DNA of 64,000 nucleotides from Ferroplasma acidarmanus Fer1 (lineage in GTDB: Archaea > Thermoplasmatota > Thermoplasmata > Thermoplasmatales > Thermoplasmataceae), in assembly GCF_000152265.2 (NCBI RefSeq), contig NC_021592.1, forward strand, positions 1,674,001 through 1,738,000, read 5' to 3'. Made by a program: the position numbers and the translations under genes. The notes under the pieces were generated by a model, which saw only the letters and a program-made list of their open reading frames with translations, did not search any database and was not told the DNA's origin. Each line of letters starts with the position of its first letter. Position 1 is the first letter of the stretch. Positions 33,611 to 43,448 of this stretch are shown piece after piece.

Positions 33611-33745
33611 AAAAATATATATAAGTTGATTATTAAAACTTTACGCATAAATCAGAATTCATATTACTGCAATTGCCGATTATATTATAGCCTGCAATAA
33701 CTGCCTGAACCGGTAAACTATTAATAATATGCTATATTGGCTATT

Positions 33746-34636
33746 ATGATAATCAGCCTTCAGGTTAAATTTGCAGGACTCGATATACCGGATGACTTTC
33801 TGAAGATGATGGAAGAGAAGACCGGTTGCAAAATAGTTAAGGGATTTTCGGATGATGCCGATATAGTTGTATTTGCCGGGAAACCAGAACCTGGAAGAAA
33901 AACCGTATTTATGCAGAGTATTTCCGCCGGAGTAAACCATCTGGATTTTAAAAATATAGATAAAAAAATTGTAATATGCAGCAACGCAGATGCATGGTCA
34001 ATTCCGGTTGCTGAACATGCTGTGGCATTAATACTAGCTAAATATAAAAATATCTGCGAATCTAATATAGCTATAAGAAATGGAAATTATAACAGGAAAC
34101 TATCAGAGTCAATATATGGACAGACTGTTGGAATCATGGGATATGGTGGCATAGGAAGGGAAGTTGCCATTCGTGCTAAAGCTTTTGGCATGCACACCAT
34201 CGGTTTAGGAAGGACAGAAAAGAAAGACCCTGCACTGGATGTTTTCTCCATGGACAGTGAATATGTTGCTAAAAATTCGGATGTAATACTCATAAGCCTG
34301 CCCTTAAATATACATACAAGGGGAATGATAGATTATAAATTCCTTTCATCAGTTAAGGGAAATATTATAGTCAACGTAGGCAGGTCTGAAATAGTAAACA
34401 GGGATGATATGATTAAGTTCCTGAAGGAAAATAAAAATAAATGGTTCTTAACAGATGTATGGTGGGGCGAGCCGGAAATCAAAGGAGAAATTCCAGAAAA
34501 TGTGATAATTACGCCACATGTTGCCGGACTTGCTAGAAATTTTATGCAGGTTCCAGTAGAAAAAGCATTTGAAAATGTTGTAGCATATATTCATGGGAAT
34601 CCCCGGAACATTGTTAATAGAAATGACTACATTTGA
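33746..34636 (+). CDS. D-2-hydroxyacid dehydrogenase
   Basis: This NAD(P)-dependent enzyme has about 296 residues and belongs to the family of glyoxylate/hydroxypyruvate reductases and phosphoglycerate dehydrogenase. It shows the nucleotide loop GYGGIGREVA, the catalytic Arg in NVGRSEIV, an acidic residue in WWGEPEI and the catalytic His in TPHVAG. The substrate cannot be fixed; glyoxylate, hydroxypyruvate or a similar 2-oxoacid is likely. The ATG at 33746 is preferred to a TTG three codons upstream. It is divergent from the malic enzyme gene. Confidence 0.83.
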   Translation: MIISLQVKFAGLDIPDDFLKMMEEKTGCKIVKGFSDDADIVVFAGKPEPGRKTVFMQSISAGVNHLDFKNIDKKIVICSNADAWSIPVAEHAVALILAKYKNICESNIAIRNGNYNRKLSESIYGQTVGIMGYGGIGREVAIRAKAFGMHTIGLGRTEKKDPALDVFSMDSEYVAKNSDVILISLPLNIHTRGMIDYKFLSSVKGNIIVNVGRSEIVNRDDMIKFLKENKNKWFLTDVWWGEPEIKGEIPENVIITPHVAGLARNFMQVPVEKAFENVVAYIHGNPRNIVNRNDYI

Positions 34637-34976
34637 GACCATGTATTAAGGAAAAATTTTTTATTTAAATAACTGTGATGGCACAGCCAGGTAAAAACCA
34701 TAAGTGCATACTTTCAGGTTTCACAAAATATTAAAAATAAAGCCAATAAAGAACAGGATATATTATATACATCTGGAATGGCACCTGTTGCCTATGAAAA
34801 GGATGGCCATATCAAATATACTGTGTGACGGAAATACAGCATTATTGCAATGAGAATGCTTTCATATGCAGGAGTCAATATGATTATATAGTTAAGTCGA
34901 ACCACATCATTGCCGGATAAACCATTTTAAAAATTAAATAATTAAGTATATATCGTAATATACTATATCTTATAAA
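34637..34976. other. Intergenic region with a possible gene remnant
   Basis: No intact gene is seen in these 340 bases. A 16-codon frame at 34778-34828 (MAPVAYEKDGHIKYTV) looks like the N-terminus of an enoyl-CoA hydratase, but the sequence after its stop does not continue the family clearly. A TATA-like ATATTATATA lies at 34759-34768. The right end holds the helicase promoter. Confidence 0.3.
34946..34953 (+). promoter_or_regulatory. TATA box of the DEAD-box helicase gene
   Basis: GTATATAT is centred 27 bases before GTG at 34977. This supports that GTG as the leaderless start. Confidence 0.5.
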
Positions 34977-36296
34977 GTGTTAAAATTGTCTAGTTTTGAA
35001 AATATGGATATATCAGAAAATTTAAAGAAATCATTAGGCTTAATGAAGTTTACGGAACCAACAGAAATCCAGGAAAAAGCAATTCCTGTAGTATTGACGG
35101 GAAAGGATGTTATTATACGTTCTAAAACAGGTTCAGGTAAAACAGCAGCATATCTACTGCCTGTATTGAATTCAGTAGAAAAGTTAAAGGGTAAAAGTGT
35201 AAAGGCAATAATAATATTGCCGACAAGGGAACTTGCGCTTCAGACCCACAGGGTTGCCTCAAGGCTCGGAAAAATTTCGGGAATCAAATCAACAATTGTG
35301 TATGGTGGAGCATCCATAATAAGGCAGGTTGAAGAACTTCCCGGTTCAGATATCGTGATCGGGACACCGGGAAGAATACTGGATTTATACAATCAGAAAT
35401 ACCTTAAACTTGACCATGTCAAGTATCTGGTACTTGATGAAGCAGACCTTATGCTTGATATGGGATTTATAGATGACATAAAGAAAATTATCTCATTTAC
35501 CCCTGAAGGCAGGCAAACTATATTGCTATCGGCAACATTGCCTGCAGAGGTTAAGACAATAGCAAACCATTTCATGAACAACCCTGAATTTGTAGATGCA
35601 GGTGGGGATGAAGCTATACCATCATCAATAAAACATCTTTATACTGTGTCTGAGAAGTTTGACAAGTTCTCCACTCTTATGTCCTATATACACAGCTATA
35701 ATTCCAGAAAAGCTATAGTGTTTGTGAAGACTCAGAGGTCCGGTGACCTTTTAAATCTAATACTCTCAAGATCAGGATTCAATAACGTACTGATCCATGG
35801 GGGAATGAAGCAGCATGCCCGTGAGAGGTCTATAGCAGATTTCAGGCATATAGATTCAGGGATACTCGTTGCAACTAACGTGGCCGCAAGGGGATTGGAC
35901 ATTCCAAATATTACAGATATAATCAACTTTGATGCTCCTGATAGTACCGAAACATACGCACACCGTGTTGGCAGGTCAGGGAGAATGGGCAAGGATGGAA
36001 GGGCAATGACAATATTCGACCCAAGCCAGAAAAGCCTTATACAGAGCATACAGAGAAGAAACAGGATAAAAATGGAGAAAATAAACATAGATCTTGAAAC
36101 GGAGTACACCGATATCAATTACGGCAAATTAATAGCACAGTTCCGTGATAATGAAGAAAATGCCCCGGAACCGGATTACCACAGCCGTGGCAGAAGGCCA
36201 TCAGGCGGCAGGGAAAGGAGGTCATCTTCCCGCAGGGAAACCGGAAGCCGGCCAGGAAGAAGCAGTGGAAACTACCGCAGAAGGGAACATCAATAA
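34977..36296 (+). CDS. DEAD-box RNA helicase
   Basis: An ATP-dependent RNA helicase of 439 residues. It has a Q motif (FTEPTEIQEKAIP), motif I KTGSGKTAA, Ia PTRELALQ, Ib TPGRILDL, II DEAD, III SAT, and in domain 2 VATNVAARGLDIP and AHRVGRSGRMG. A tail of about 45 residues is rich in Arg, Gly and Ser (RRPSGGRERRSS), typical of RNA-binding extensions. It should remodel RNA structures, for example in ribosome assembly or RNA decay. The start is a GTG placed 27 bases after a TATA box; a TTG three codons later is the alternative. It is monocistronic. Confidence 0.93.
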   Translation: MLKLSSFENMDISENLKKSLGLMKFTEPTEIQEKAIPVVLTGKDVIIRSKTGSGKTAAYLLPVLNSVEKLKGKSVKAIIILPTRELALQTHRVASRLGKISGIKSTIVYGGASIIRQVEELPGSDIVIGTPGRILDLYNQKYLKLDHVKYLVLDEADLMLDMGFIDDIKKIISFTPEGRQTILLSATLPAEVKTIANHFMNNPEFVDAGGDEAIPSSIKHLYTVSEKFDKFSTLMSYIHSYNSRKAIVFVKTQRSGDLLNLILSRSGFNNVLIHGGMKQHARERSIADFRHIDSGILVATNVAARGLDIPNITDIINFDAPDSTETYAHRVGRSGRMGKDGRAMTIFDPSQKSLIQSIQRRNRIKMEKINIDLETEYTDINYGKLIAQFRDNEENAPEPDYHSRGRRPSGGRERRSSSRRETGSRPGRSSGNYRRREHQ

Positions 36297-36342
36297 TTAA
36301 TGCGGCTAATGGTATATCCCATTGCCTTGATCTAATATTTTT

Positions 36343-36657
36343 TCAATAAATTGACCTTTCAGGGTCTTTTTCTATATTTACATTAACATTGCGTATTTCT
36401 CTCCATGAAAAATTTTTTCTTACCCTTAAGTTGTTATGCAAATAAACTCCTGAGAAAAACAGGTTTCCTTTATCGTTATATTTTATGGACATTATGGATA
36501 GAAATTTATATTCTTCCCGATCTGTGTAAACGTTGACGGTAAAATCATAAAGAAATGCATACGCAAGTGTCTTTTTTATATCTTCCAACTCCATGCTGGA
36601 CCGGCTGTCAGACTCTTCAAGCTTTCCTTCCCTGAAGGATATGGATGCAATTATCAT
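36343..36657 (-). CDS. Hypothetical protein (104 aa)
   Basis: The family is not recognised. It is a soluble protein with alternating beta-type segments in the second half (YKFLSIMSIKYNDKGNLFF). It contains no metal-binding or nucleotide-binding motif. The ATG at 36655-36657 is favoured over an upstream TTG at 36666 because a TATA-like stretch near 36680-36690 lies about 28 bases away. It sits between the helicase gene (convergent) and an aldo/keto reductase on the same strand. Confidence 0.55.
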   Translation of the reverse strand: MIIASISFREGKLEESDSRSSMELEDIKKTLAYAFLYDFTVNVYTDREEYKFLSIMSIKYNDKGNLFFSGVYLHNNLRVRKNFSWREIRNVNVNIEKDPERSIY

Positions 36658-36710
36658 TTCGGTCAATTTATTGATTGAAACATATTATATATATTTATTT
36701 TAACTTAAAA

Positions 36711-37547
36711 TTATAGATTCTTTTCCAGATATTTTATATCATCTTCGTTTAGAAGAATATCTGAATTTTTTGCGTTCTGCAAAACGTGGGCCCTGTTCGA
36801 AGCCCGGGGAATGGGGAATACATTCTGATTCCTGCTTATGAGGTATGCAAGCGCTATATTGGCATTGGGAACGTCCCCTATAGTTTTTCTTACATGGTCA
36901 AAATACTTATTAAATTGTGGCTGTGTTACCTTCCCATGCCCCAGGGGAAAATATGCCATTACAGCTATATGATTTTTATTGCAATAATCTATCATGCCTT
37001 TCTGGCTGTTTCTGTGGAAGACATTATAATTTATCTGGATCGATGTTATTTCATATTTTGAGAGTATTCCCTGTGCACGCTTTAAAAGGTTTAGTGTGAA
37101 ATTGCTGACACCTATATGCCTTATCTTGCCTTTATCTACCATCTTTTCCATGGTACGGAGGGTTTTTTTGATGTCTACTGTAGGGTTTGGAAAATGTATC
37201 TGGTATAAATCAATATAATCTGTATCAAGATTTTTAAGGCTACGGTTCAGGGCCTTTTCAAGGGATTTCGGTGATAGGTGTGTGGGGAATACCTTTGATG
37301 CCAGGAATAATTCATCCCTTTTGTACGATTTTATTGCTGTTCCCACAAGTTTCTCTGTCCGGTACAACTCGGCAGTATCAATAAGGTTAATCCCGTTGTC
37401 TATTCCTGCCCTGTATGCATCTATCTTCTGATCCCTACCAGAATATATGCCCAGGTATGTTTTGAATATCCATCTCATATCGTAGTATGTACCCATGCCG
37501 ATCGTTGAGGTTTTGAAAGATGTGTTGCCGAATTCCCTGTATATCAT
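36711..37547 (-). CDS. Aldo/keto reductase
   Basis: An NADPH-dependent (beta/alpha)8 oxidoreductase of 278 residues. The catalytic tetrad is visible: Asp and Tyr in NLIDTAELYRTE, Lys in LFLASKVF, and His in LYQIHFPNP. The cofactor-binding end has FPIPRASNRAHV. It would reduce sugar or other aldehydes and ketones; the substrate is not predictable. It is preceded by a divergent sucC gene with about 190 bases between them that hold both promoters. Confidence 0.88.
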   Translation of the reverse strand: MIYREFGNTSFKTSTIGMGTYYDMRWIFKTYLGIYSGRDQKIDAYRAGIDNGINLIDTAELYRTEKLVGTAIKSYKRDELFLASKVFPTHLSPKSLEKALNRSLKNLDTDYIDLYQIHFPNPTVDIKKTLRTMEKMVDKGKIRHIGVSNFTLNLLKRAQGILSKYEITSIQINYNVFHRNSQKGMIDYCNKNHIAVMAYFPLGHGKVTQPQFNKYFDHVRKTIGDVPNANIALAYLISRNQNVFPIPRASNRAHVLQNAKNSDILLNEDDIKYLEKNL

Positions 37548-37737
37548 CGTTCTCCTAATGCTAATTCTTATTTAAATATGTTATCATTTAAAATATTACA
37601 TACTTTGAAAATAAACTCAGGTAGCTGTTGAATGACATAAAAATAAAGAAATTTAGAAAATCTGGCAATAATTGCCATTAAACTTATTCCCTAAAAAATA
37701 ATATTATATATCCTTTATTAATGTATAATAGATTTCA

Positions 37738-38838
37738 ATGAATCTTTATGAATACATGGGTAAGGAAATATTCAAAAAATACGGAATACCGGTACCCGAC
37801 GGATATGTAATAGAAAATGTTGGAGAGTTAAGAAAGTTCGAATATCCTGTGGCTATTAAATCACAGATTCTTTCAGGAAAAAGAGGCAAAGCAGGCGGTA
37901 TTAAATTCGCCAGGAACAGCAATGAATTATCAGAGTTTTCGGACAAGCTGTTAAATTCTACCATAAATAATCTTACTGTAAAGAAATTGCTCATAGAGCG
38001 TATGCTTAACATTAAAAAGGAAATATACCTCAGCATTACGCTTGACCGTGCAACAAAAGAGCCTGTTATAATACTATCTGCAGACGGTGGAATGGAAATA
38101 GAGAGCGTTCCGGAAGAAAACATCCATAAAATACATATAGATCCCATGGTGGGGTATTCTGATTATATAGCAAGGGAAGCCCTTTCCTATATTCCAGTTG
38201 AGAACAAGAAACAGTTCAGCAACCTTCTATCTTCACTATATAAGGCCTTTGTGGGTGAAGATGCACTGCTTACCGAGATAAATCCGCTGGTAATAGATGC
38301 AGAAAATAACATAATAGCAGGAGATTCAAAAGTAATAATAGATGACAATGCCCTATACAGGCATAAGGATTACATGATAACAGATCCGGACAAAACTGCT
38401 CTGGAAAATGAAGCAGCATCAAAGAGCTTTACCTTTATAGAAATGGATGGCGACATAGGCGTTATAGCAAACGGTGCAGGATTAACAATGGCAACCATGG
38501 ACTCTTTAACGCTGCACAAACTTAAGCCAAGAAATTTCCTTGACCTAGGGGGTACAGACAATATTGAAATTGTTGAAGACGCATTTTCATTTGTAATGCG
38601 TGCAAGGCCAAAATTGATATTTGTCAATATATTTGGCGGTGTAACAAAGGCAGATACGGTAGCAAATGGAATAGTTTCATCAAAAAAGAAATTTGATATA
38701 AAGCAGCCTATAGTTGTCAGGCTCAGTGGTGTGCATGAAGAGGAAGGGCAGAAAATCCTTCTTGAAAGCGGTATAAAAGCTTTCACCAACATGACAGATG
38801 CTGTAAAAGAATTATCCCGTATACAGGGGGTTGAATAA
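37738..38838 (+). CDS. sucC: Succinyl-CoA synthetase, beta subunit
   Basis: The product has 366 residues with an N-terminal ATP-grasp domain (NLYEYMGKEIFKKYGIPVP, then GKRGKAGGIKF) and a C-terminal CoA-ligase domain ending in NIFGGVTKADTVANGI. Together with SucD it interconverts succinyl-CoA and succinate with substrate-level phosphorylation in the TCA cycle. The sucD ATG follows its stop codon after one base. It is the first gene of the pair. Confidence 0.94.
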   Translation: MNLYEYMGKEIFKKYGIPVPDGYVIENVGELRKFEYPVAIKSQILSGKRGKAGGIKFARNSNELSEFSDKLLNSTINNLTVKKLLIERMLNIKKEIYLSITLDRATKEPVIILSADGGMEIESVPEENIHKIHIDPMVGYSDYIAREALSYIPVENKKQFSNLLSSLYKAFVGEDALLTEINPLVIDAENNIIAGDSKVIIDDNALYRHKDYMITDPDKTALENEAASKSFTFIEMDGDIGVIANGAGLTMATMDSLTLHKLKPRNFLDLGGTDNIEIVEDAFSFVMRARPKLIFVNIFGGVTKADTVANGIVSSKKKFDIKQPIVVRLSGVHEEEGQKILLESGIKAFTNMTDAVKELSRIQGVE

Positions 38839-38839
38839 A

Positions 38840-39694
38840 ATGGTTATAATAAGTAAGGAAACAAAGGTAATAGTCCAGGGAATGACAGGACATCAGGGTG
38901 CATTCCATTCAGGCGAAATGATAAAGTTCGGAACAAATGTTGTAGCCGGCGTTTCTCCGGGAAAAGCCGGAACAAAAGTCAACGGTGTAGATGTTTACAA
39001 TAATGTTGCAGACACACTGGATCTGAAGCCAGATGCTTCGATGATATCTGTTCCAGCTCCATTTGTAAAGGATGCTGCCCTGGAAGCAATAGAAAATGGC
39101 ATAAAATTAATATACATACTTACAGAACATGTGCCGGTACACGATACAATGGAACTTTACCATGAGGCAAGGAGAAAGGGTGTTTTCATGATAGGGCCAA
39201 ATAGCCCAGGAATAACAGTTGCCGGGCAGGCTAAAATAGGAATCATGCCAAATAATATATTCCGCGTAGGGAATGTAGCTGTAGCTTCAAGAAGCGGGAC
39301 ACTTACATATGAAATAGTTAAGGCGGTTACAGATGCAGGATTCGGTGAAAGCACAGTAATAGGTCTCGGAGGAGACCCGATAATTGGAACAACTTTCTCA
39401 GATATAATTAAAATATTCAACGAAGACCCGCAGACAAAGCAGATTGTCCTTGTTGGTGAAATCGGAGGAAGCGAGGAGGAAAAGGCAGCAGAATATATCA
39501 AAAAATATGTAAAGAAACCGGTAACAGGGTATATAACAGGAATCAGCGCCCCACCAGGAAAGAAGATGGGCCATGCAGGTGCAATTATAGAGAAAGGCAC
39601 AGGAACTGCAGATTCTAAAATCAAAGCATTTAAAGATGCCGGAATAAAGGTTGCCAATTATCCTGATGACATACCATCATTGTTGCAGAAATAA
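38840..39694 (+). CDS. sucD: Succinyl-CoA synthetase, alpha subunit
   Basis: The CoA-binding and catalytic subunit, 284 residues from the ATG at 38840. It shows VQGMTGHQGAFH, VSPGKAG, GPNSPGI and the phosphorylated His in KKMGHAGAIIEKG. A TTG at 38831 would extend it three codons into sucC and is less likely. It forms a complex with SucC and lies upstream of the 2-oxoacid:ferredoxin oxidoreductase genes, whose product may be its substrate. Confidence 0.94.
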   Translation: MVIISKETKVIVQGMTGHQGAFHSGEMIKFGTNVVAGVSPGKAGTKVNGVDVYNNVADTLDLKPDASMISVPAPFVKDAALEAIENGIKLIYILTEHVPVHDTMELYHEARRKGVFMIGPNSPGITVAGQAKIGIMPNNIFRVGNVAVASRSGTLTYEIVKAVTDAGFGESTVIGLGGDPIIGTTFSDIIKIFNEDPQTKQIVLVGEIGGSEEEKAAEYIKKYVKKPVTGYITGISAPPGKKMGHAGAIIEKGTGTADSKIKAFKDAGIKVANYPDDIPSLLQK

Positions 39695-39738
39695 TTGGAA
39701 ATATGTTATATTTATATATTTTGATTTAATTTCATTTT

Positions 39739-40023
39739 ATGAAACCAAATATTAATTTTGAAACACTGAAAAATTATGTAATGGAAAATTCATCATACAG
39801 GCTTTACACCGATGGAGATAAATTCGACCTTCATTTTGTACCGAATGCACCTGAAGCTGAAGCGCATTTTCCGGAAGGAGAATCTGTAGAGCACGTAATG
39901 TATGGATACATAGAGGATGGCATAGCTTATTTTACTAAATTCGTAACCATATCTGCATTTGGCAAGACAGAAATGGACATGATAGACGACGATCCCGTCA
40001 TGGAATGGTTAAAATACATATAA
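39739..40023 (+). CDS. Hypothetical acidic protein between sucD and the OFOR genes
   Basis: The family is not recognised. It is a 94-residue acidic soluble protein with a helical N-terminus (FETLKNYVMENSS), a beta-rich middle (YRLYTDGDKFDLHF) and a C-terminus ending DDDPVMEWLKYI. No metal or cofactor motif is seen. It has its own promoter-like stretch (TTATATTTATATATT near 39706-39721) and the same orientation as its neighbours. Its position between succinyl-CoA synthetase and the oxidoreductase suggests, but does not show, a link to this step. Confidence 0.6.
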   Translation: MKPNINFETLKNYVMENSSYRLYTDGDKFDLHFVPNAPEAEAHFPEGESVEHVMYGYIEDGIAYFTKFVTISAFGKTEMDMIDDDPVMEWLKYI

Positions 40024-40146
40024 AAAATTCAATTTATCTACAGAAAAATCGGATTTTTTGAATAAAAAAAGTACCTATTTAAAATTTCATACTTATAATC
40101 CGATGATAAAGTTTTTAAATTAAATTAGGCTTATCATAGGATAACA

Positions 40147-42045
40147 ATGCAGGAAACTGATATCAATCTTCTTGTGGGAGGTCCACAAGGCGGAGGAATA
40201 GATAGTGCTGCAAATATGATTAGTATGGCATTTTCATTGGCCGGCTATAATATTTACGGGATAAGGGAATTCCATTCCAATATTAAAGGAAGGCATAGCT
40301 ACATACATTTTAGAATAAAGCACGAAAGGCCAAAATCACTGAAATATCCGGTGGATATAATGGTGGCTCTTGATCCGGATACCTTATTTGAACACATGTT
40401 CGATGTTGCAAAGGGATCAAGAGTGGTATACGATTCAGCTTTTAACGGATTTAATCTGAAAAATGCCAGAATGATCACATCTGATACACTTGGCAGAATT
40501 GAGGAAGAGCTTTCATCAAGAAATCTTACCTATGATGTACAGGGAGTTCTGGATTATTTTAAAAAGACAGGCATTGATGTAATTGCAATACCATTTGATA
40601 AATTGATAAATGAGAATGTCCACGGTGGGCCGGCAAACCGGTATTATAATACCTTGGGAGCAGGGACAACACTTGCATTGCTTGGACTTGACATATACCA
40701 TGCAAATGATGGTATTAAATTCGCTTTTAAGAAGAAGCCGAAAGTAATTGAGTCCAATATTAATGTAATAAAAGCTGCATATGATTACGTGGAAAATTCA
40801 TCAATTAAGGTTGAAACACTTCCAACATATCCAGCACCTCCTAGAATGCTGTTAACCGGAAACGATTCAACAGCTCTCGGCAAATTGATGGGTGGATTAA
40901 GATTTCAGACATATTACCCGATTACACCTGCCAGCGATGAAAGCACATTGCTGGAAAGCCATGAGGAGATGAAATTCCTTGAAACAGCTGGAAAAGACCT
41001 GAAAAAAGCAGGTCTGGTAGTAGTACAGTGCGAGGATGAACTTTCAGCAATAAACATGGCAAATGGCGCAGCATTAACAGGCACCAGGACTGCAACAGCA
41101 ACATCCGGGCCAGGTTTCTCATTGATGGCAGAGGGTATAGGCTATGCAGGAATGACAGAAATACCTGTTGTGATTACATTTTACCAGCGTGGCGGGCCAT
41201 CAACCGGTTTGCCAACCAGGAACGGGCAGGCAGATTTAATGTTCGCATTGAATACCGGTCATGGTGAATTTCCGAAGATAGTCATGTCATCTGGCGATAT
41301 GGAAGAATGCATATACGATGGAATGAAGTCTTTAAATTATGCACAGAGGTACCAGATGCCAGTTATACATATGATAGACAAAACCCTTGCAAATACAATG
41401 GATCTTGTGCCAGAAATAGATGTTAAAAAGGTAAAGATTGTAAAATACAATGAAAACACAGACCATGAAAACTTCAAAAGGTATTCCTTAAATACTGAGG
41501 ACGGAATATCTCCATACGGAGTATTCGGAAAGGATATATTCTGGATGACAGGAGACGAGCATGATGAGCTTGGCCATGTCACAGAGGATACAAAGATGAG
41601 AGATAGAATGATGGAAAAGAGAATGCAGAAACTCATTACAGCAGACAATGAGATCCCTCTTGAGGACAAGGTCGTACTTTACGGCGATAAAAATGCAGAT
41701 ATAACATATATTACCTGGGGAAGCCAGAAAAGCTTGCTGCTTGACGCAATAGACGAGCTAAAGAAGCAGGGCATATCAGCTAACCTCTTATACCTGAGAA
41801 TGTTCGAGCCTTTCCCTGCAGAATATGTTGAGAAGGTACTGAAGAAATCCCATCTTATAATAGATGTTGAAAGCAATATGACTGCACAGGCTGCAAAGGT
41901 AATAAGAATGAATACCGGCATAAAAATAGAAAATTTCATTTTGAAATATAATGGCAGGCATATGACCCTGGACGAAATTCTAAGGTCAACGAAGAATATA
42001 ATGGAAAAGAAACCTGCCCTGGAAGTACTCCAGGAAGGTTCATAA
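40147..42045 (+). CDS. korA: 2-oxoacid:ferredoxin oxidoreductase, alpha (gamma-alpha fusion)
   Basis: The product has 632 residues. The N-terminal 190 or so residues form the gamma domain (LLVGGPQGGGIDSAANM), fused to the alpha/pyrimidine-binding domain that contains YPITPASDES, the motif of Sulfolobus-type two-subunit enzymes, and ATATSGPGFSLM. With the beta subunit it oxidatively decarboxylates 2-oxoglutarate or pyruvate to the acyl-CoA and reduces ferredoxin. The sucCD context favours 2-oxoglutarate, but two-subunit enzymes often accept several 2-oxoacids. The beta gene follows after 10 bases. Confidence 0.9.
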   Translation: MQETDINLLVGGPQGGGIDSAANMISMAFSLAGYNIYGIREFHSNIKGRHSYIHFRIKHERPKSLKYPVDIMVALDPDTLFEHMFDVAKGSRVVYDSAFNGFNLKNARMITSDTLGRIEEELSSRNLTYDVQGVLDYFKKTGIDVIAIPFDKLINENVHGGPANRYYNTLGAGTTLALLGLDIYHANDGIKFAFKKKPKVIESNINVIKAAYDYVENSSIKVETLPTYPAPPRMLLTGNDSTALGKLMGGLRFQTYYPITPASDESTLLESHEEMKFLETAGKDLKKAGLVVVQCEDELSAINMANGAALTGTRTATATSGPGFSLMAEGIGYAGMTEIPVVITFYQRGGPSTGLPTRNGQADLMFALNTGHGEFPKIVMSSGDMEECIYDGMKSLNYAQRYQMPVIHMIDKTLANTMDLVPEIDVKKVKIVKYNENTDHENFKRYSLNTEDGISPYGVFGKDIFWMTGDEHDELGHVTEDTKMRDRMMEKRMQKLITADNEIPLEDKVVLYGDKNADITYITWGSQKSLLLDAIDELKKQGISANLLYLRMFEPFPAEYVEKVLKKSHLIIDVESNMTAQAAKVIRMNTGIKIENFILKYNGRHMTLDEILRSTKNIMEKKPALEVLQEGS

Positions 42046-42055
42046 GGTGGTAAAA

Positions 42056-43006
42056 ATGCAAAAAAGCGTATCAGATAAGGGTAGTGGTTACAACTTCAGG
42101 AACAATATAACAATAGATTGGTGCCCTGGATGTGGTGACTTTGGTATAGTAAGTGCGGTAACACAGGCTTTGTCAGCTATGAAAATGGATCCTCAAGATG
42201 TTGTAGCAGTATCCGGTATAGGATGCTCTGGAAAAACACCCCATTATCTAAACATAGCCGGGACACATACACTTCACGGAAGGGCAATTCCATATGCAGT
42301 GGGTGTAAAACTCGCCAATCCAAACCTTAACGTGCTCGTTATGGGTGGCGATGGAGACCTGCTGAGTATCGGAGCTGGGCATTTTGTAGGTGAAGGAAGG
42401 AGAAACTCAGGAGTAAAAGTCTTACTGTACAATAATTCAGTATACGGGTTAACAAAGGGACAGGCAGCACCAACACTCCCACTGGGAGAGAAGGTAAAGA
42501 GCCTTCCAAGGCCAAACATATTGGGAAAAATTAATCCTATTACGCTTGCAATGGCATCAGGATACTCATTCGTGGCAAGGGCGTTCTCATCTGAAATAAA
42601 GCAGCTTTCAGAATTAATCCAGAGGGCCATTAAACACGAGGGTTCAGCAGTAATAGAAGTGCTTCAGCCATGCCCTACATACAATGATGTGAACACACTT
42701 GATTGGTACAGGCAGAGAGTGTACAAACTTGAGGATGACAAATCATGGGACCCTGTTGTTAACAGCAAGGAAGAGGATGAGGCAAAATTCGATAGAGGCT
42801 ATAGAAAATCTATGGAATGGGGAGACCACATACCTATTGGAGTATTCTATGAAAACAATACAATACCGAGCTATACCAAAAGGCTTGCTGGTGTAATTCC
42901 AGATTACCTGAAGTACCCGCCGGCATTACAGGATGTTTCCGATAAGGATGGATATACAATAGTAGACCCCATAAAGACATTCTCTGAAAACGATATAGAA
43001 TTATAA
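42056..43006 (+). CDS. korB: 2-oxoacid:ferredoxin oxidoreductase, beta subunit
   Basis: The thiamine-diphosphate-binding subunit has about 316 residues. WCPGCGDFG and the Cys in SGIGCSGKTP supply cluster ligands, and GGDGDLLSIGAGH with the following NN forms the Mg-ThDP site. The ATG at 42056 is chosen because an SD (AGGTGG) lies 6 bases upstream; an in-frame GTG at 42047 overlaps that SD and is less likely. It pairs with KorA in one complex. A strong T tract follows the stop. Confidence 0.92.
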   Translation: MQKSVSDKGSGYNFRNNITIDWCPGCGDFGIVSAVTQALSAMKMDPQDVVAVSGIGCSGKTPHYLNIAGTHTLHGRAIPYAVGVKLANPNLNVLVMGGDGDLLSIGAGHFVGEGRRNSGVKVLLYNNSVYGLTKGQAAPTLPLGEKVKSLPRPNILGKINPITLAMASGYSFVARAFSSEIKQLSELIQRAIKHEGSAVIEVLQPCPTYNDVNTLDWYRQRVYKLEDDKSWDPVVNSKEEDEAKFDRGYRKSMEWGDHIPIGVFYENNTIPSYTKRLAGVIPDYLKYPPALQDVSDKDGYTIVDPIKTFSENDIEL

Positions 43007-43012
43007 AATTAA

Positions 43013-43036
43013 TTTTTTTTTAATTCAAATTTTTTA
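43013..43036 (+). terminator. T-rich terminator after korB
   Basis: Nine consecutive T (43013-43021) and a second run of six T close behind follow the korB stop, a strong archaeal-type termination signal. Confidence 0.5.
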
Positions 43037-43085
43037 AAATATAAATAAAATTACTGGTTAACAATAAAAAAATATTATTAATTGA

Positions 43086-43448
43086 CTATTTCTTAGCTTC
43101 TTTGCTTTTAGCATCTTTGTTTTTCATATCTGTAAGATATTTCTCAATGTACGCAAGATCCTGAGCCAGGGTTTTGTCATTTTCCTTTAGCCATAGGAGT
43201 CCTCCTGCGGAGTCAACCATAGTGCCGGAGAATTTCATATCCCCCACAAGCTGTTTCCAGTTAAAGGGAATTTTAGAAATTACTGACAGGTACATAGCAT
43301 TGTTTAATTTTCTTACATGGAGTTTTCCATAGAAAAGGTCATCTTTTTTATAATAAATTTCAGTGGCAAATGGTGGTTCGCCCGGCCTGGGTGGAACTTC
43401 AGATTGGCCTGTTATTTCAGTACCTTTTAGAAGGTCATCGTAATTCAT
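43086..43448 (-). CDS. Small succinate dehydrogenase subunit (SdhD/SdhF-like)
   Basis: A 120-residue soluble protein encoded as the last gene of the succinate dehydrogenase unit. Its ATG overlaps the TGA of the CCG-domain gene (ATGA). There are no membrane helices; the N-terminus is Pro-rich ([12 protein letters not shown]), the middle is beta-rich, and the C-terminus is Lys-rich and helical. Sulfolobus-type (type E) complexes contain a fourth small subunit in the same position, which is the basis for the call. The sequence alone would not identify it. Confidence 0.65.
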   Translation of the reverse strand: MNYDDLLKGTEITGQSEVPPRPGEPPFATEIYYKKDDLFYGKLHVRKLNNAMYLSVISKIPFNWKQLVGDMKFSGTMVDSAGGLLWLKENDKTLAQDLAYIEKYLTDMKNKDAKSKEAKK

